Positions 5,203 to 11,309 of a DNA stretch of 11,959 nucleotides are shown piece by piece; position 1 is the first letter of the stretch; every line of letters starts with the position of its first letter. The stretch covers positions 1-11,959 of the forward strand of contig JAZNOQ010000051.1 in NCBI GenBank assembly GCA_045589215.1, read 5' to 3'. The notes below the pieces were generated by a model. The model was not told the origin of the DNA. It did not search any database and saw only the letters and a list, made by a program, of their open reading frames with translations. A program made the translations under genes and the position numbers. The stretch comes from JAZNOQ01 sp045589215. Lineage in GTDB: Bacteria > Bacillota > Clostridia > Oscillospirales > CAG-272.

Positions 5203-7908
5203 ATGCGCAGAATTACTTCTCTTCTGCTCACCGCTTTGATGATCCTCTCAATGTTCGCGGTCGGTGCATTCACCACCACGGCTTCCGCCGCTACCGCGAC
5301 CTCCAACACCACCATAGGATCTGTTGAAAGCGGCTATACCCCTACGGGTACTCCGATCACCTCCGAAGAGGAATTCCTCGCGATGGAGGAGAACGGCAAC
5401 TACTATCTCGCAAACGACATTACCCTCACGAAGACCTATGGACTTGTCTACAACAAGGGCGACCTGATGCTCGACGGATCCCGCAATCCGTACGTCGAGA
5501 TGGACTTTACCGGAACCTTTGACGGAAACGGCAAATCCGTGACCGTGTCGGCACCGATGTTCGCTTATCTTGACGGTGCGACCGTCAAAAATCTGACCGT
5601 CAAGGGCGAGATCAACTTCCGCTCCGACAACGGAAAGAACCTTCCCGTACACTGCGGCGGCGTCGCAATGGAGGGCAACGATCTGACGTTTGAAAACGTT
5701 GCGAACAACGCTAAGATCAAGGGCTACGAGACCGGTAAGCAGTCTCGTATCCAGAATCCCAACGGAACCGAAACGGTTCTCTACGAATCGGTATACGTAG
5801 GCGGTCTGCTCGGCTCGGTCTACGGCGACCTCTCGATGAAGGACTGCGTAAACTGGGGCGACATCACCGCTCTCTGCGCCAGCGGTCTCGTCGGATCCGC
5901 GATCAAGCATAAAGACAACCGTGAAAATACGGACGAAACCCTGAACGCTCTCGTTACCAACCTTTCCTTCGAAAACTGCAGCAACAACGGTACGATCTCC
6001 GACCGTGACTGTAAGGACCTTAAGGTCGAGGAAGGAAACGCGCTCGTTCTGAAGATCCACGGTCTCTGTGCAGGCGTTCTTGCCTGGGGCAATGCTACGA
6101 AGATCTCCTTCCTGAATTGTGTCAACTCGGGCGACGTTCTTCTCGAAGCCTCGGAGAGCGAGATCAGCTTTGGCGGTAACGTCGGCGGCATTTCGGGCGA
6201 CCTCAGACGTTCTGATAACCTCGGAAACAACATGCTCGTCACGTACGAAAACTGCATCAACGACGGTACCGTCATCGGCGCACGCCGTTGCGGCGGTATC
6301 GGTGGCTACTCCTTCGGTAGTGTAACTGCAGTCAACTGCGTCAACAACGGCGACGTAACCTCCCGTACCAACTACTGTGCAGGCATCGTCGGCAGAGGCG
6401 GATGCGGCTCTTACCCGAACTTCGTCTGCGACCTTATTTTCGAGCACTGCATCAACAACGGAACCGTAACCTCTCACCGTCAGTATGCGGGCGGTATGAC
6501 CGGTTATTCGCAGGACCGTATCAAGGTCAACTACTGCCTCAACACCGGTGATATCAGAGCTGAGGGCATTTCCAAAACGAGCGACAACGCATCCCACCGC
6601 CATCGCATTAATGCCGGAGGTATGCTTGCTCGATCCACACAGTCCATTGAGATTTACTACTGCGTTAACACCGGTAACATCATCTCGAACTTCGGAGCCG
6701 CAGGTATCGCAGGCAGAATCGGTAGCGGTTCCATAAACGGCGTTTCCTTTACCGGTGGTCACAACACCTTCTTCGGTTGCCTCTCTGCGGGCGACGTCAT
6801 TGCCTACAACGAGCTGCACCTCTACGACGTCACACAGGACGACAACGGAGACAGCTACTGCGACGACTGGACATATATCACCTGCTCTACCGACACCTAT
6901 CTTGCCGACGGCGTTACCAAGGGTAAGGACGGCATCTGCGACGTCGCCTACTGTAAGGGTAAGATCGGCGAAGATTATCATAAGACTTATTACTCGGACG
7001 GCATCGGTGCCGCAGGCATCGTCAGCTTCTCCTACGGCTCGGGCAATAAGCAGTCTCCCCGTGTCTTCGGTTGCGGTGTCACTGCAAACATCACGTCGTC
7101 TCATGGCGGTACCGCGTGTGCATTCATCGGCTACGCAAACACCGAGTATTGTTTGATCGAGGGCAACTACTTCACCGGTACGCTAAACGGTCCTGCAGAC
7201 TGCATCATGTCTCCTCACAGCGTAACGCTTCGTGATGACTACTGCCTCGAATACGCAAGCGTATGGATCAACAGCTGTGACTCTCAGAAGTATATTAAAG
7301 AAAACTACTATCTTGAGACCATCAAGACCTCCGGTGCAAAGCGTATCATGAACAACGGCGCTGAAATTGACTGGGCAGGCTACGATTGCTTCATCACCCG
7401 TGACGATATCCGCTCCGGTAAGCTCTGCTACCTTGTAAACGAAGCGGCTTACGACTTCATCGGCGTATATCCCTTCCTCCAGAAGCTCGGCACTGATCTG
7501 TTCCCGACCAGCCCCTACTATTACTTAACCTATACCGGAACCGCTGACAGCGTTTCGATCGACACGATCGGCGATAACATCGAGATCGACTACACCTACT
7601 GGGTCGACGAGGACGGAAACGGCGGCTACAAGAACGTAGTTCACATTCCTTCGGAAACCACCAAGGAGCCTACGCAGATCACCGACCCCGAGACCGATAC
7701 CATCGAGGATTCTCAGCCCCAGACCTCGCCCGACACCCAGCCCGACACCCAGCCTGACACCGGCAACAACTCCGGCGGAAACGCAGGCGGCGATGACAAG
7801 GACAGCGGTGGTTGTGGCTCTGTCGTTGGCGCTTCGATCGCACTTGCTATGATCGCTCTCGCTGCTCCTGCAGTCATCGTACTGAAGAAGCGTGAGGACG
7901 AAGAATAA
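5203..7908 (+). CDS. Large secreted GLUG-like, Cys-rich beta-helix surface protein with C-terminal Gly-Cys anchor
   Basis: 901 aa from ATG 5203, with AAGAAGGT at 5185-5192; an upstream TTG at 5101 is rejected because it precedes the promoter. Residues 1-29 form a signal peptide (MRR, hydrophobic core, TASA). Residues 50-135 carry the clostridial surface lead-in (EEEFLAMEENGNYYLANDIT, FDGNGKSVTV, VKNLTVKGEI). Residues about 210-670 hold roughly ten degenerate turns of the form x-C-(V/I/L)-N-x-G-(D/T)-(V/I), each followed by a Gly-rich GGI.G segment, as in GLUG repeats and right-handed beta-helices. A Cys/Asp-rich insertion (546-590) includes DDNGDSYCDD. Residues 731-780 (IRSGKLCYLVNEAA) resemble a common closing module. 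An acidic Pro/Thr linker precedes GCGS (870-873), a hydrophobic span and KKREDEE. Likely an abundant surface adhesin or structural protein; the ligand is unknown. About 29 ectodomain cysteines are unusual for a Gram-positive secreted protein. Confidence 0.82.
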   Translation: MRRITSLLLTALMILSMFAVGAFTTTASAATATSNTTIGSVESGYTPTGTPITSEEEFLAMEENGNYYLANDITLTKTYGLVYNKGDLMLDGSRNPYVEMDFTGTFDGNGKSVTVSAPMFAYLDGATVKNLTVKGEINFRSDNGKNLPVHCGGVAMEGNDLTFENVANNAKIKGYETGKQSRIQNPNGTETVLYESVYVGGLLGSVYGDLSMKDCVNWGDITALCASGLVGSAIKHKDNRENTDETLNALVTNLSFENCSNNGTISDRDCKDLKVEEGNALVLKIHGLCAGVLAWGNATKISFLNCVNSGDVLLEASESEISFGGNVGGISGDLRRSDNLGNNMLVTYENCINDGTVIGARRCGGIGGYSFGSVTAVNCVNNGDVTSRTNYCAGIVGRGGCGSYPNFVCDLIFEHCINNGTVTSHRQYAGGMTGYSQDRIKVNYCLNTGDIRAEGISKTSDNASHRHRINAGGMLARSTQSIEIYYCVNTGNIISNFGAAGIAGRIGSGSINGVSFTGGHNTFFGCLSAGDVIAYNELHLYDVTQDDNGDSYCDDWTYITCSTDTYLADGVTKGKDGICDVAYCKGKIGEDYHKTYYSDGIGAAGIVSFSYGSGNKQSPRVFGCGVTANITSSHGGTACAFIGYANTEYCLIEGNYFTGTLNGPADCIMSPHSVTLRDDYCLEYASVWINSCDSQKYIKENYYLETIKTSGAKRIMNNGAEIDWAGYDCFITRDDIRSGKLCYLVNEAAYDFIGVYPFLQKLGTDLFPTSPYYYLTYTGTADSVSIDTIGDNIEIDYTYWVDEDGNGGYKNVVHIPSETTKEPTQITDPETDTIEDSQPQTSPDTQPDTQPDTGNNSGGNAGGDDKDSGGCGSVVGASIALAMIALAAPAVIVLKKREDEE
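7729..7764 (+). repeat. 12-bp repeat in the Pro/Thr linker
   Basis: CCCGACACCCAG occurs twice in tandem (7729-7740 and 7741-7752), followed by a diverged third copy (7753-7764). It encodes the PDTQPDTQPDTG linker just before the C-terminal anchor of the GLUG-like protein. Confidence 0.75.
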
Positions 7909-7937
7909 TTAAGCCTTACGGATCTTCCGTAAAGAAT

Positions 7938-7974
7938 ACAAAAACCCCGACTCGTTTGAGTCGGGGTTTTTGTT
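7938..7974. terminator. Bidirectional terminator between convergent genes
   Basis: A perfect 16-bp stem (7938-7953 with 7958-7973; core AACCCCGACTC / GAGTCGGGGTT) has a GTTT loop and is flanked by A-runs on the left and T-runs on the right. It therefore works in both directions. It serves the GLUG-like gene ending at 7908 on the plus strand and the transporter ending at 7985 on the minus strand. Confidence 0.95.
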
Positions 7975-7984
7975 ATAACAGATA

Positions 7985-9301
7985 TTAGATCAGCAATCCG
8001 AGGAGTGCCATCACAAGGGACGGGAAGGCGATCGCCGCACCGTAGCGGACGAAATCGATAAAGGAAAGCCGAACGCCGTATTTCTTCAGCATTGCACTCC
8101 ACATAATGCCCGCAAGCGCGCCGATCGGCGTAAAGAACGCACCGAGGTTCGAGCCGATCACAGTCGCATACAGCGCGGTCGTGCGCGTTGCCGCATCCGT
8201 AATGCCGCCCACAATGGGACTGAAAAGAACGCTCATCGGGATATTGTTGAGAATGTTCGCCGAAAGGAAGGACGCAAAGCCGTAGCGGAACGCCGTTCCC
8301 CCGCCCGAAAGGAATTCCCTTATCATATCCGTCACCCCATACTTATCAAGTGCAAGCACGAGAATGAACATCGACAAAACAAACGGAACGATGTCGTACG
8401 GCAACCGTCCGAAGGACCTGAGCAGGATGCGCGAGGGCTTTCGCGTAAGTATTTGATAAAACGACACCGAAACGAGGAGGCTGACGGCAAAGATCAGCGT
8501 GAGTAACCACATCGGGATCGGCAGATAAGAGGAAACCGCAAGCGAAACGATACAAAGCCCGAGATGCACAAGTCCAATCACGAGGAAGCCTCTGTCAAGT
8601 GTCGTTCCCTCTTCTCCCACTGCCGATATCTCATTCGTCATCGGGAGCGAAAGGCGCTTATGGAAGAGTAAGAGCAGCATCAAGAGAACCGTTATGCCCG
8701 CAAGGAGGGTTGGAAGCCACATCTTAGCGAGATACGATCCGAAATCCACCCCCGCAGATGCGGAAAGGTAGATGTTTGTCGGGTTACCGATCATCAGCGC
8801 CATACTGAAGGTATTCGCCGCCGCGAATTCACAGATGAAGTACGGTAGCGGATCGATCTTTGCACGCTTTGAGAAGTAACAAAGAAACGGCGTAAAGGTC
8901 AGAACGATGATGTCATTCGACGTAAAGATCGTAAGCACCGAGACAGTCAAAAAGAGATAGAGGAAAAACCGAAACTGATTTCGCCCCGCCCGTTTGAGGA
9001 TCGCAGTTGCGAGATAGCCGAAGAAGTTCGCCTCGTCGAGAAAAACCGAAAGGAAGGTCATCGACAGAAAAAGTGTCAGGATCTTGAGGGGGTTCACATC
9101 TCCCGATGCGGTCAATCCCGCAAGGACCTCCGACGGAGCGAGAAGTCCTCCCGCGAGGATCGCACACACGCCAATCAGAGGCGGAAGCCAATAGATACTG
9201 ACCGTTACGCCGATCAAGGGAAGCCGCGCAGAGGGCTTCACAAGCACGGTAACGATCAACCCGATCGCGGCAAAGGCAAGGATACATAAAACTGCCGTCA
9301 T
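7985..9301 (-). CDS. ArsB/SLC13-like (ion transporter superfamily) membrane transporter
   Basis: 438 aa, almost entirely hydrophobic, with about ten to twelve membrane segments. Motifs fit the ArsB branch of the ion transporter superfamily: TSNDIIVLTFTPF (127-139), GNPTNI (172-177), NILNNIPMSVL (349-359) and GSNLGAFFTPIGALAGIMW (383-401). The two re-entrant-type regions (TSND and NNIP) occur in the order expected for inverted halves. ArsB proteins export arsenite or antimonite across the cytoplasmic membrane; relatives carry dicarboxylates, citrate or sodium. No arsR, arsA or arsC is nearby, so an arsenic role is only a guess and the substrate is best left open. The ATG at 9301 overlaps the stop of a 38-aa ORF (ATGA). 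GAGG motifs at 9304-9307 and 9312-9315 precede it. The gene has its own promoter (9450-9478) and shares a bidirectional terminator with the convergent GLUG-like gene. Confidence 0.8.
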   Translation of the reverse strand: MTAVLCILAFAAIGLIVTVLVKPSARLPLIGVTVSIYWLPPLIGVCAILAGGLLAPSEVLAGLTASGDVNPLKILTLFLSMTFLSVFLDEANFFGYLATAILKRAGRNQFRFFLYLFLTVSVLTIFTSNDIIVLTFTPFLCYFSKRAKIDPLPYFICEFAAANTFSMALMIGNPTNIYLSASAGVDFGSYLAKMWLPTLLAGITVLLMLLLLFHKRLSLPMTNEISAVGEEGTTLDRGFLVIGLVHLGLCIVSLAVSSYLPIPMWLLTLIFAVSLLVSVSFYQILTRKPSRILLRSFGRLPYDIVPFVLSMFILVLALDKYGVTDMIREFLSGGGTAFRYGFASFLSANILNNIPMSVLFSPIVGGITDAATRTTALYATVIGSNLGAFFTPIGALAGIMWSAMLKKYGVRLSFIDFVRYGAAIAFPSLVMALLGLLI

Positions 9302-9414
9302 CGCCTCACCGCCTCGCCCGCCCGAAGCCCCTCAGAGGTAAGGAGAGCGCCCGTTCTGCAATCTAAAGAGACGAGCCCCGCTCGGATGCGGGCTTTCGAA
9401 GTCAAGTTCTTCAT
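9298..9414 (-). CDS. 38-aa small ORF, possible leader peptide coupled to the transporter
   Basis: The ATG at 9414 is preceded by TGAGGT (9422-9427) with a 7-base spacer, an excellent ribosome binding site. The frame runs 38 codons (starting MKNLTSKARIRAG, ending RAGEAVRR) and stops at TGA 9300-9298, sharing ATGA with the transporter start. The peptide is basic (eight Lys/Arg, three Asp/Glu), has no membrane segment, and resembles nothing I recognise. It lies wholly in the leader of the transporter mRNA, 29 nt downstream of the predicted transcription start, and contains the hairpin at 9374-9394. Translational coupling is the simplest reading. A true regulatory leader peptide, or chance, are alternatives; conservation of the peptide would settle it. 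Confidence 0.5.
   Translation of the reverse strand: MKNLTSKARIRAGLVSLDCRTGALLTSEGLRAGEAVRR
9374..9394 (-). promoter_or_regulatory. Hairpin in the transporter leader, with an alternative pairing partner
   Basis: On the minus-strand transcript AGCCCGC (9394-9388) can pair with GCGGGGCU (9381-9374), with one bulged G and a 6-nt loop. A second GCGGGC at 9321-9316, beside the transporter's ribosome site, could pair with the same GCCCGC. The two pairings are mutually exclusive, as in translational attenuators. The tail CUCGUCUCUUU is not a strong U-run. Function is inferred. Confidence 0.35.
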
Positions 9415-9449
9415 AAAAAAGACCTCACAAAAACGCATTATGATAGAAT

Positions 9450-9478
9450 ATTATAGCGCGTTTACGTGAAATTGTCAA
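9450..9478 (-). promoter_or_regulatory. Perfect-consensus sigma-A promoter for the small ORF and transporter
   Basis: Read on the minus strand: TTGACA (9478-9473), a 17-base spacer (9472-9456) and TATAAT (9455-9450). Both hexamers are exact. Transcription should start near 9443, leaving a leader of about 140 nt before the transporter ATG. That leader is what the 240-base spacer 9302-9541 contains, besides the spoIIIAH terminator. Confidence 0.9.
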
Positions 9479-9498
9479 GAAATCCCGCATATTTCATC

Positions 9499-9533
9499 AA
9501 AAAAAGGAGCTGTCTCACCTTCGTGAAACAGCT
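9499..9533 (-). terminator. Rho-independent terminator of the spoIIIA operon
   Basis: On the minus-strand RNA AGCUGUUUCAC (9533-9523) pairs with GUGAGACAGCU (9518-9508) around a GAAG loop, followed by CC and seven U. The single non-Watson-Crick position is a G-U wobble on the minus strand but a C-A mismatch on the plus strand, so the hairpin belongs to the minus strand. It ends the operon just after spoIIIAH. Confidence 0.92.
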
Positions 9534-9541
9534 TTCTTTTC

Positions 9542-10120
9542 TTATCTCTCGATGATATTGATGTTAACAGGTTCAATACCCGCCTGCTCATAAACGATCT
9601 CGTTGATCTGCGAGATCTGGCTCGGGACGAGTCCACCCTCCGTGCACTTCACAACAACACTTGCGCTACCGTCGTTGATCACCGCAACGCACGCCTCAAA
9701 GCCCTTTGAAAGCACGAGGGTTTCGATGTTCGACTCCTGCTCCATCTCGCTTGCAAGCTGCGAGATCTGTGCGAGCGCCTCGCTCTTTGCCGCCTCGTCT
9801 GCGTTCTGGTTCTCAACTACACTTTGAAGCACCTCAAGCGCCTCGTCTCTTGCGCGCTGACGGCTGACCTGTACGGACGAGAAGTACCCGTCCTCCTTCC
9901 CTGCGTTCGTTGCGCCGTCTCCCTCTGCATCAAGGTTGCCCGATGCCTCGGTCTCCTCATCGTCATAATCGAATCCGTTCGCAGGAGATCCGCCGAACAG
10001 GATGAAGTTCAGACAGATCGCACCACCGATCAAAAGCACCGCGCCAATGATGATCCAATTTCGCCGCCCGATCTTTCTGCCGAATGCGGCAAGCTTCTCC
10101 AGAAACTTGTTTTCTTTCAT
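9542..10120 (-). CDS. spoIIIAH: Stage III sporulation protein AH (SpoIIIAH)
   Basis: 192 aa with GGAGG (10132-10128) seven bases before ATG 10120. A short basic cytoplasmic segment (KKLAAFGRKIGRR-like, residues 1-20) precedes one transmembrane helix (22-42). An acidic linker (51-78), an alpha-helical stretch rich in Ala, Glu and Gln (86-130) and the ring-building-motif domain (about 131-190, LSKGFEACVAVIND, SQISQINEIVYEQAGI) follow. In sporulating Firmicutes SpoIIIAH sits in the mother-cell (outer forespore) membrane and binds forespore SpoIIQ, forming the zipper or feeding-tube channel needed for engulfment and late sigma-G activity. Identity rests on this architecture and on being last in the AE-AF-AG-AH order. 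It is separated from spoIIIAG by an unusually long 129-base gap that may carry its own promoter. Confidence 0.92.
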   Translation of the reverse strand: MKENKFLEKLAAFGRKIGRRNWIIIGAVLLIGGAICLNFILFGGSPANGFDYDDEETEASGNLDAEGDGATNAGKEDGYFSSVQVSRQRARDEALEVLQSVVENQNADEAAKSEALAQISQLASEMEQESNIETLVLSKGFEACVAVINDGSASVVVKCTEGGLVPSQISQINEIVYEQAGIEPVNINIIER

Positions 10121-10183
10121 AATGTTTCCTCCGATTTCTCGTAAATTAGGATTGTTTGTTACGCCTTTTCGCTGTACACCGTA

Positions 10184-10212
10184 TCTATATGTTTCTGCCG
10201 CGCCGATTATGA
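10184..10212 (-). promoter_or_regulatory. Candidate sigma-E-like promoter upstream of spoIIIAH
   Basis: On the minus strand TCATAAT (10212-10206) matches the sigma-E -35 consensus KMATATT at six of seven positions. A 14-base spacer leads to CATATAGA (10191-10184), which keeps CATA and one further base of CATACAHT. Position in the 129-base gap before spoIIIAH makes it plausible. The -10 match is only partial, so this is a hypothesis. Confidence 0.3.
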
Positions 10213-10249
10213 CCGCTCGCGAAAAATTTACGGTGCGCGAATGTGTTAT

Positions 10250-10786
10250 CTATCCTCTCGCGCCTTCGGTAACATAGATCTTATTGCTCGGCACTCCGAA
10301 CGCCGCCGAAACAAGCTCGATCAGCTCCATTTTGACAGACGGATCGCTCCCTCCCTTGCACACGATCCCGATCCCGCCGACCGTCGGGGGCTTTTCGGAC
10401 AGATAGACCGCCGCTTCGGACGAACCGCTTCCGACCGTGAGGTAATGATACGAGCCCGTTGTCCCCTCTCCGTTTGCATCAAGCTCTGCGTCCTTCGCAT
10501 AAACGTACTCGTACCCCGATGCAAGCGTGACCGCCACCCGCACCTGAGAGACACCGCTCACGCTTTCGCATAAAGCGGCGATCTTGTTTTCAAGCATCTC
10601 TGCGTACCGTTCAAGTACCTCTGCGGAGTTCAGTCGCTCGTCTGCCGTTTCCTCCGCACCGCCGTTTTCCTTTTTCGTGCCCGAAAAGCTCCCGACGAGC
10701 AGTAAACAGATCCCGAGCGCCCCCGCGAGCATCAGGATCCATACGCCCGGTGCGCGCAGTCGCTTTTTCAGTTCGCGTTTTTCCAT
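10250..10786 (-). CDS. spoIIIAG: Stage III sporulation protein AG (SpoIIIAG)
   Basis: 178 aa, start ATG 10786 behind GGAAGGGGG. A basic cytoplasmic N-terminus (MEKRELKKRLRAPG) leads to one transmembrane helix (14-33), a hydrophilic linker, then the ring-building-motif domain: VLERYAEMLENKIAALCESV (57-76), GVSQVRVAVTLASG (78-91) and the hallmark GGIGIVCKGGSDPSV (137-151) followed by FGVPSNKIYVTEG (163-175). SpoIIIAG oligomerises into a large ring in the outer forespore membrane and is a main structural part of the SpoIIIA-SpoIIQ channel between mother cell and forespore. A beta-rich insertion (92-129) corresponds to the segment that makes the vertical beta-triangle or barrel in homologues. It starts 29 bases after the spoIIIAF stop, so it is in the same operon. 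Confidence 0.93.
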   Translation of the reverse strand: MEKRELKKRLRAPGVWILMLAGALGICLLLVGSFSGTKKENGGAEETADERLNSAEVLERYAEMLENKIAALCESVSGVSQVRVAVTLASGYEYVYAKDAELDANGEGTTGSYHYLTVGSGSSEAAVYLSEKPPTVGGIGIVCKGGSDPSVKMELIELVSAAFGVPSNKIYVTEGARG

Positions 10787-10815
10787 TGTTTCCCCCTTCC
10801 GTATTTCCTTCCGCC

Positions 10816-11298
10816 CTATTCCACCGCCACATCACATGGGCAGGAAAGTAATTGATTGACATATGCCTCGATCTTGTAGGGATCTGTCAGGATCGACACC
10901 CCCGACAGGGTGACGAGCGCACGCGACACCGTTCCGTCCTCACAGAGTGCGACCGCTACGCGGCAGGTGCCATCTGAAAGATCAAATTCCCCTTCGAGAA
11001 GCTCTCCGAGATACCGTCCGATCTCCTCCTCGGAGTACCGAGACAGCGATCCCTCGAGGATCGCCTCATATTCCTCGCTTTTTTCCTCGGGCGCGAGGAG
11101 CGCACCGAGATCGATCTCCCCGGCAAAATCTCCGACCGAAACAAAGACGTCCTTCGCGGGGAGCACAAGCACCGCAAGCACGCACAGCCCCGTTACGAGC
11201 TTCATATGAGGTCTTACCGAGCTGTTTTCGGGGAGCAGTTCCTCACAAATACCGCCAAATACCGCAGTCAGTATGACCGCGAGAAAATACGCCTTCAT
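10816..11298 (-). CDS. spoIIIAF: Stage III sporulation protein AF (SpoIIIAF)
   Basis: 160 aa from ATG 11298. The frame is open further upstream to 11373, but that would overlap spoIIIAE by more than 60 bases and give a hydrophilic N-terminus not seen in the family. I prefer MKAYFLAVIL, with AGGGGGG (11310-11304) five bases upstream; an alternative ATG at 11313 overlaps the spoIIIAE stop as ATGA. Two transmembrane helices (2-21 and 33-48) precede a cytoplasmic or intermembrane domain with an acidic helix (70-104) and a C-terminal alpha/beta part (CRVAVALCEDGTVSRALVTL, 112-131) that is ring-building-motif-like. In Bacillus SpoIIIAF is a ring-forming component of the SpoIIIA secretion-like complex. 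Context between AE and AG supports the assignment strongly. Confidence 0.9.
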   Translation of the reverse strand: MKAYFLAVILTAVFGGICEELLPENSSVRPHMKLVTGLCVLAVLVLPAKDVFVSVGDFAGEIDLGALLAPEEKSEEYEAILEGSLSRYSEEEIGRYLGELLEGEFDLSDGTCRVAVALCEDGTVSRALVTLSGVSILTDPYKIEAYVNQLLSCPCDVAVE

Positions 11299-11309
11299 CA
11301 CATCCCCCC

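Noticed and set aside
5248..7104. Long (618 codon) open frame on the minus strand inside the GLUG-like gene
   Set aside because: It is the antisense of the repeat-rich gene, has no ribosome site or promoter, and its product is a low-complexity Val/Asp/Ala-rich sequence typical of a shadow frame in GC-rich coding DNA.
7985..9301. Calling the transporter a definite arsenite pump (arsB)
   Set aside because: Fold motifs fit the ArsB branch, but no arsR, arsA or arsC is visible and close relatives carry other ions, so no gene symbol is given.
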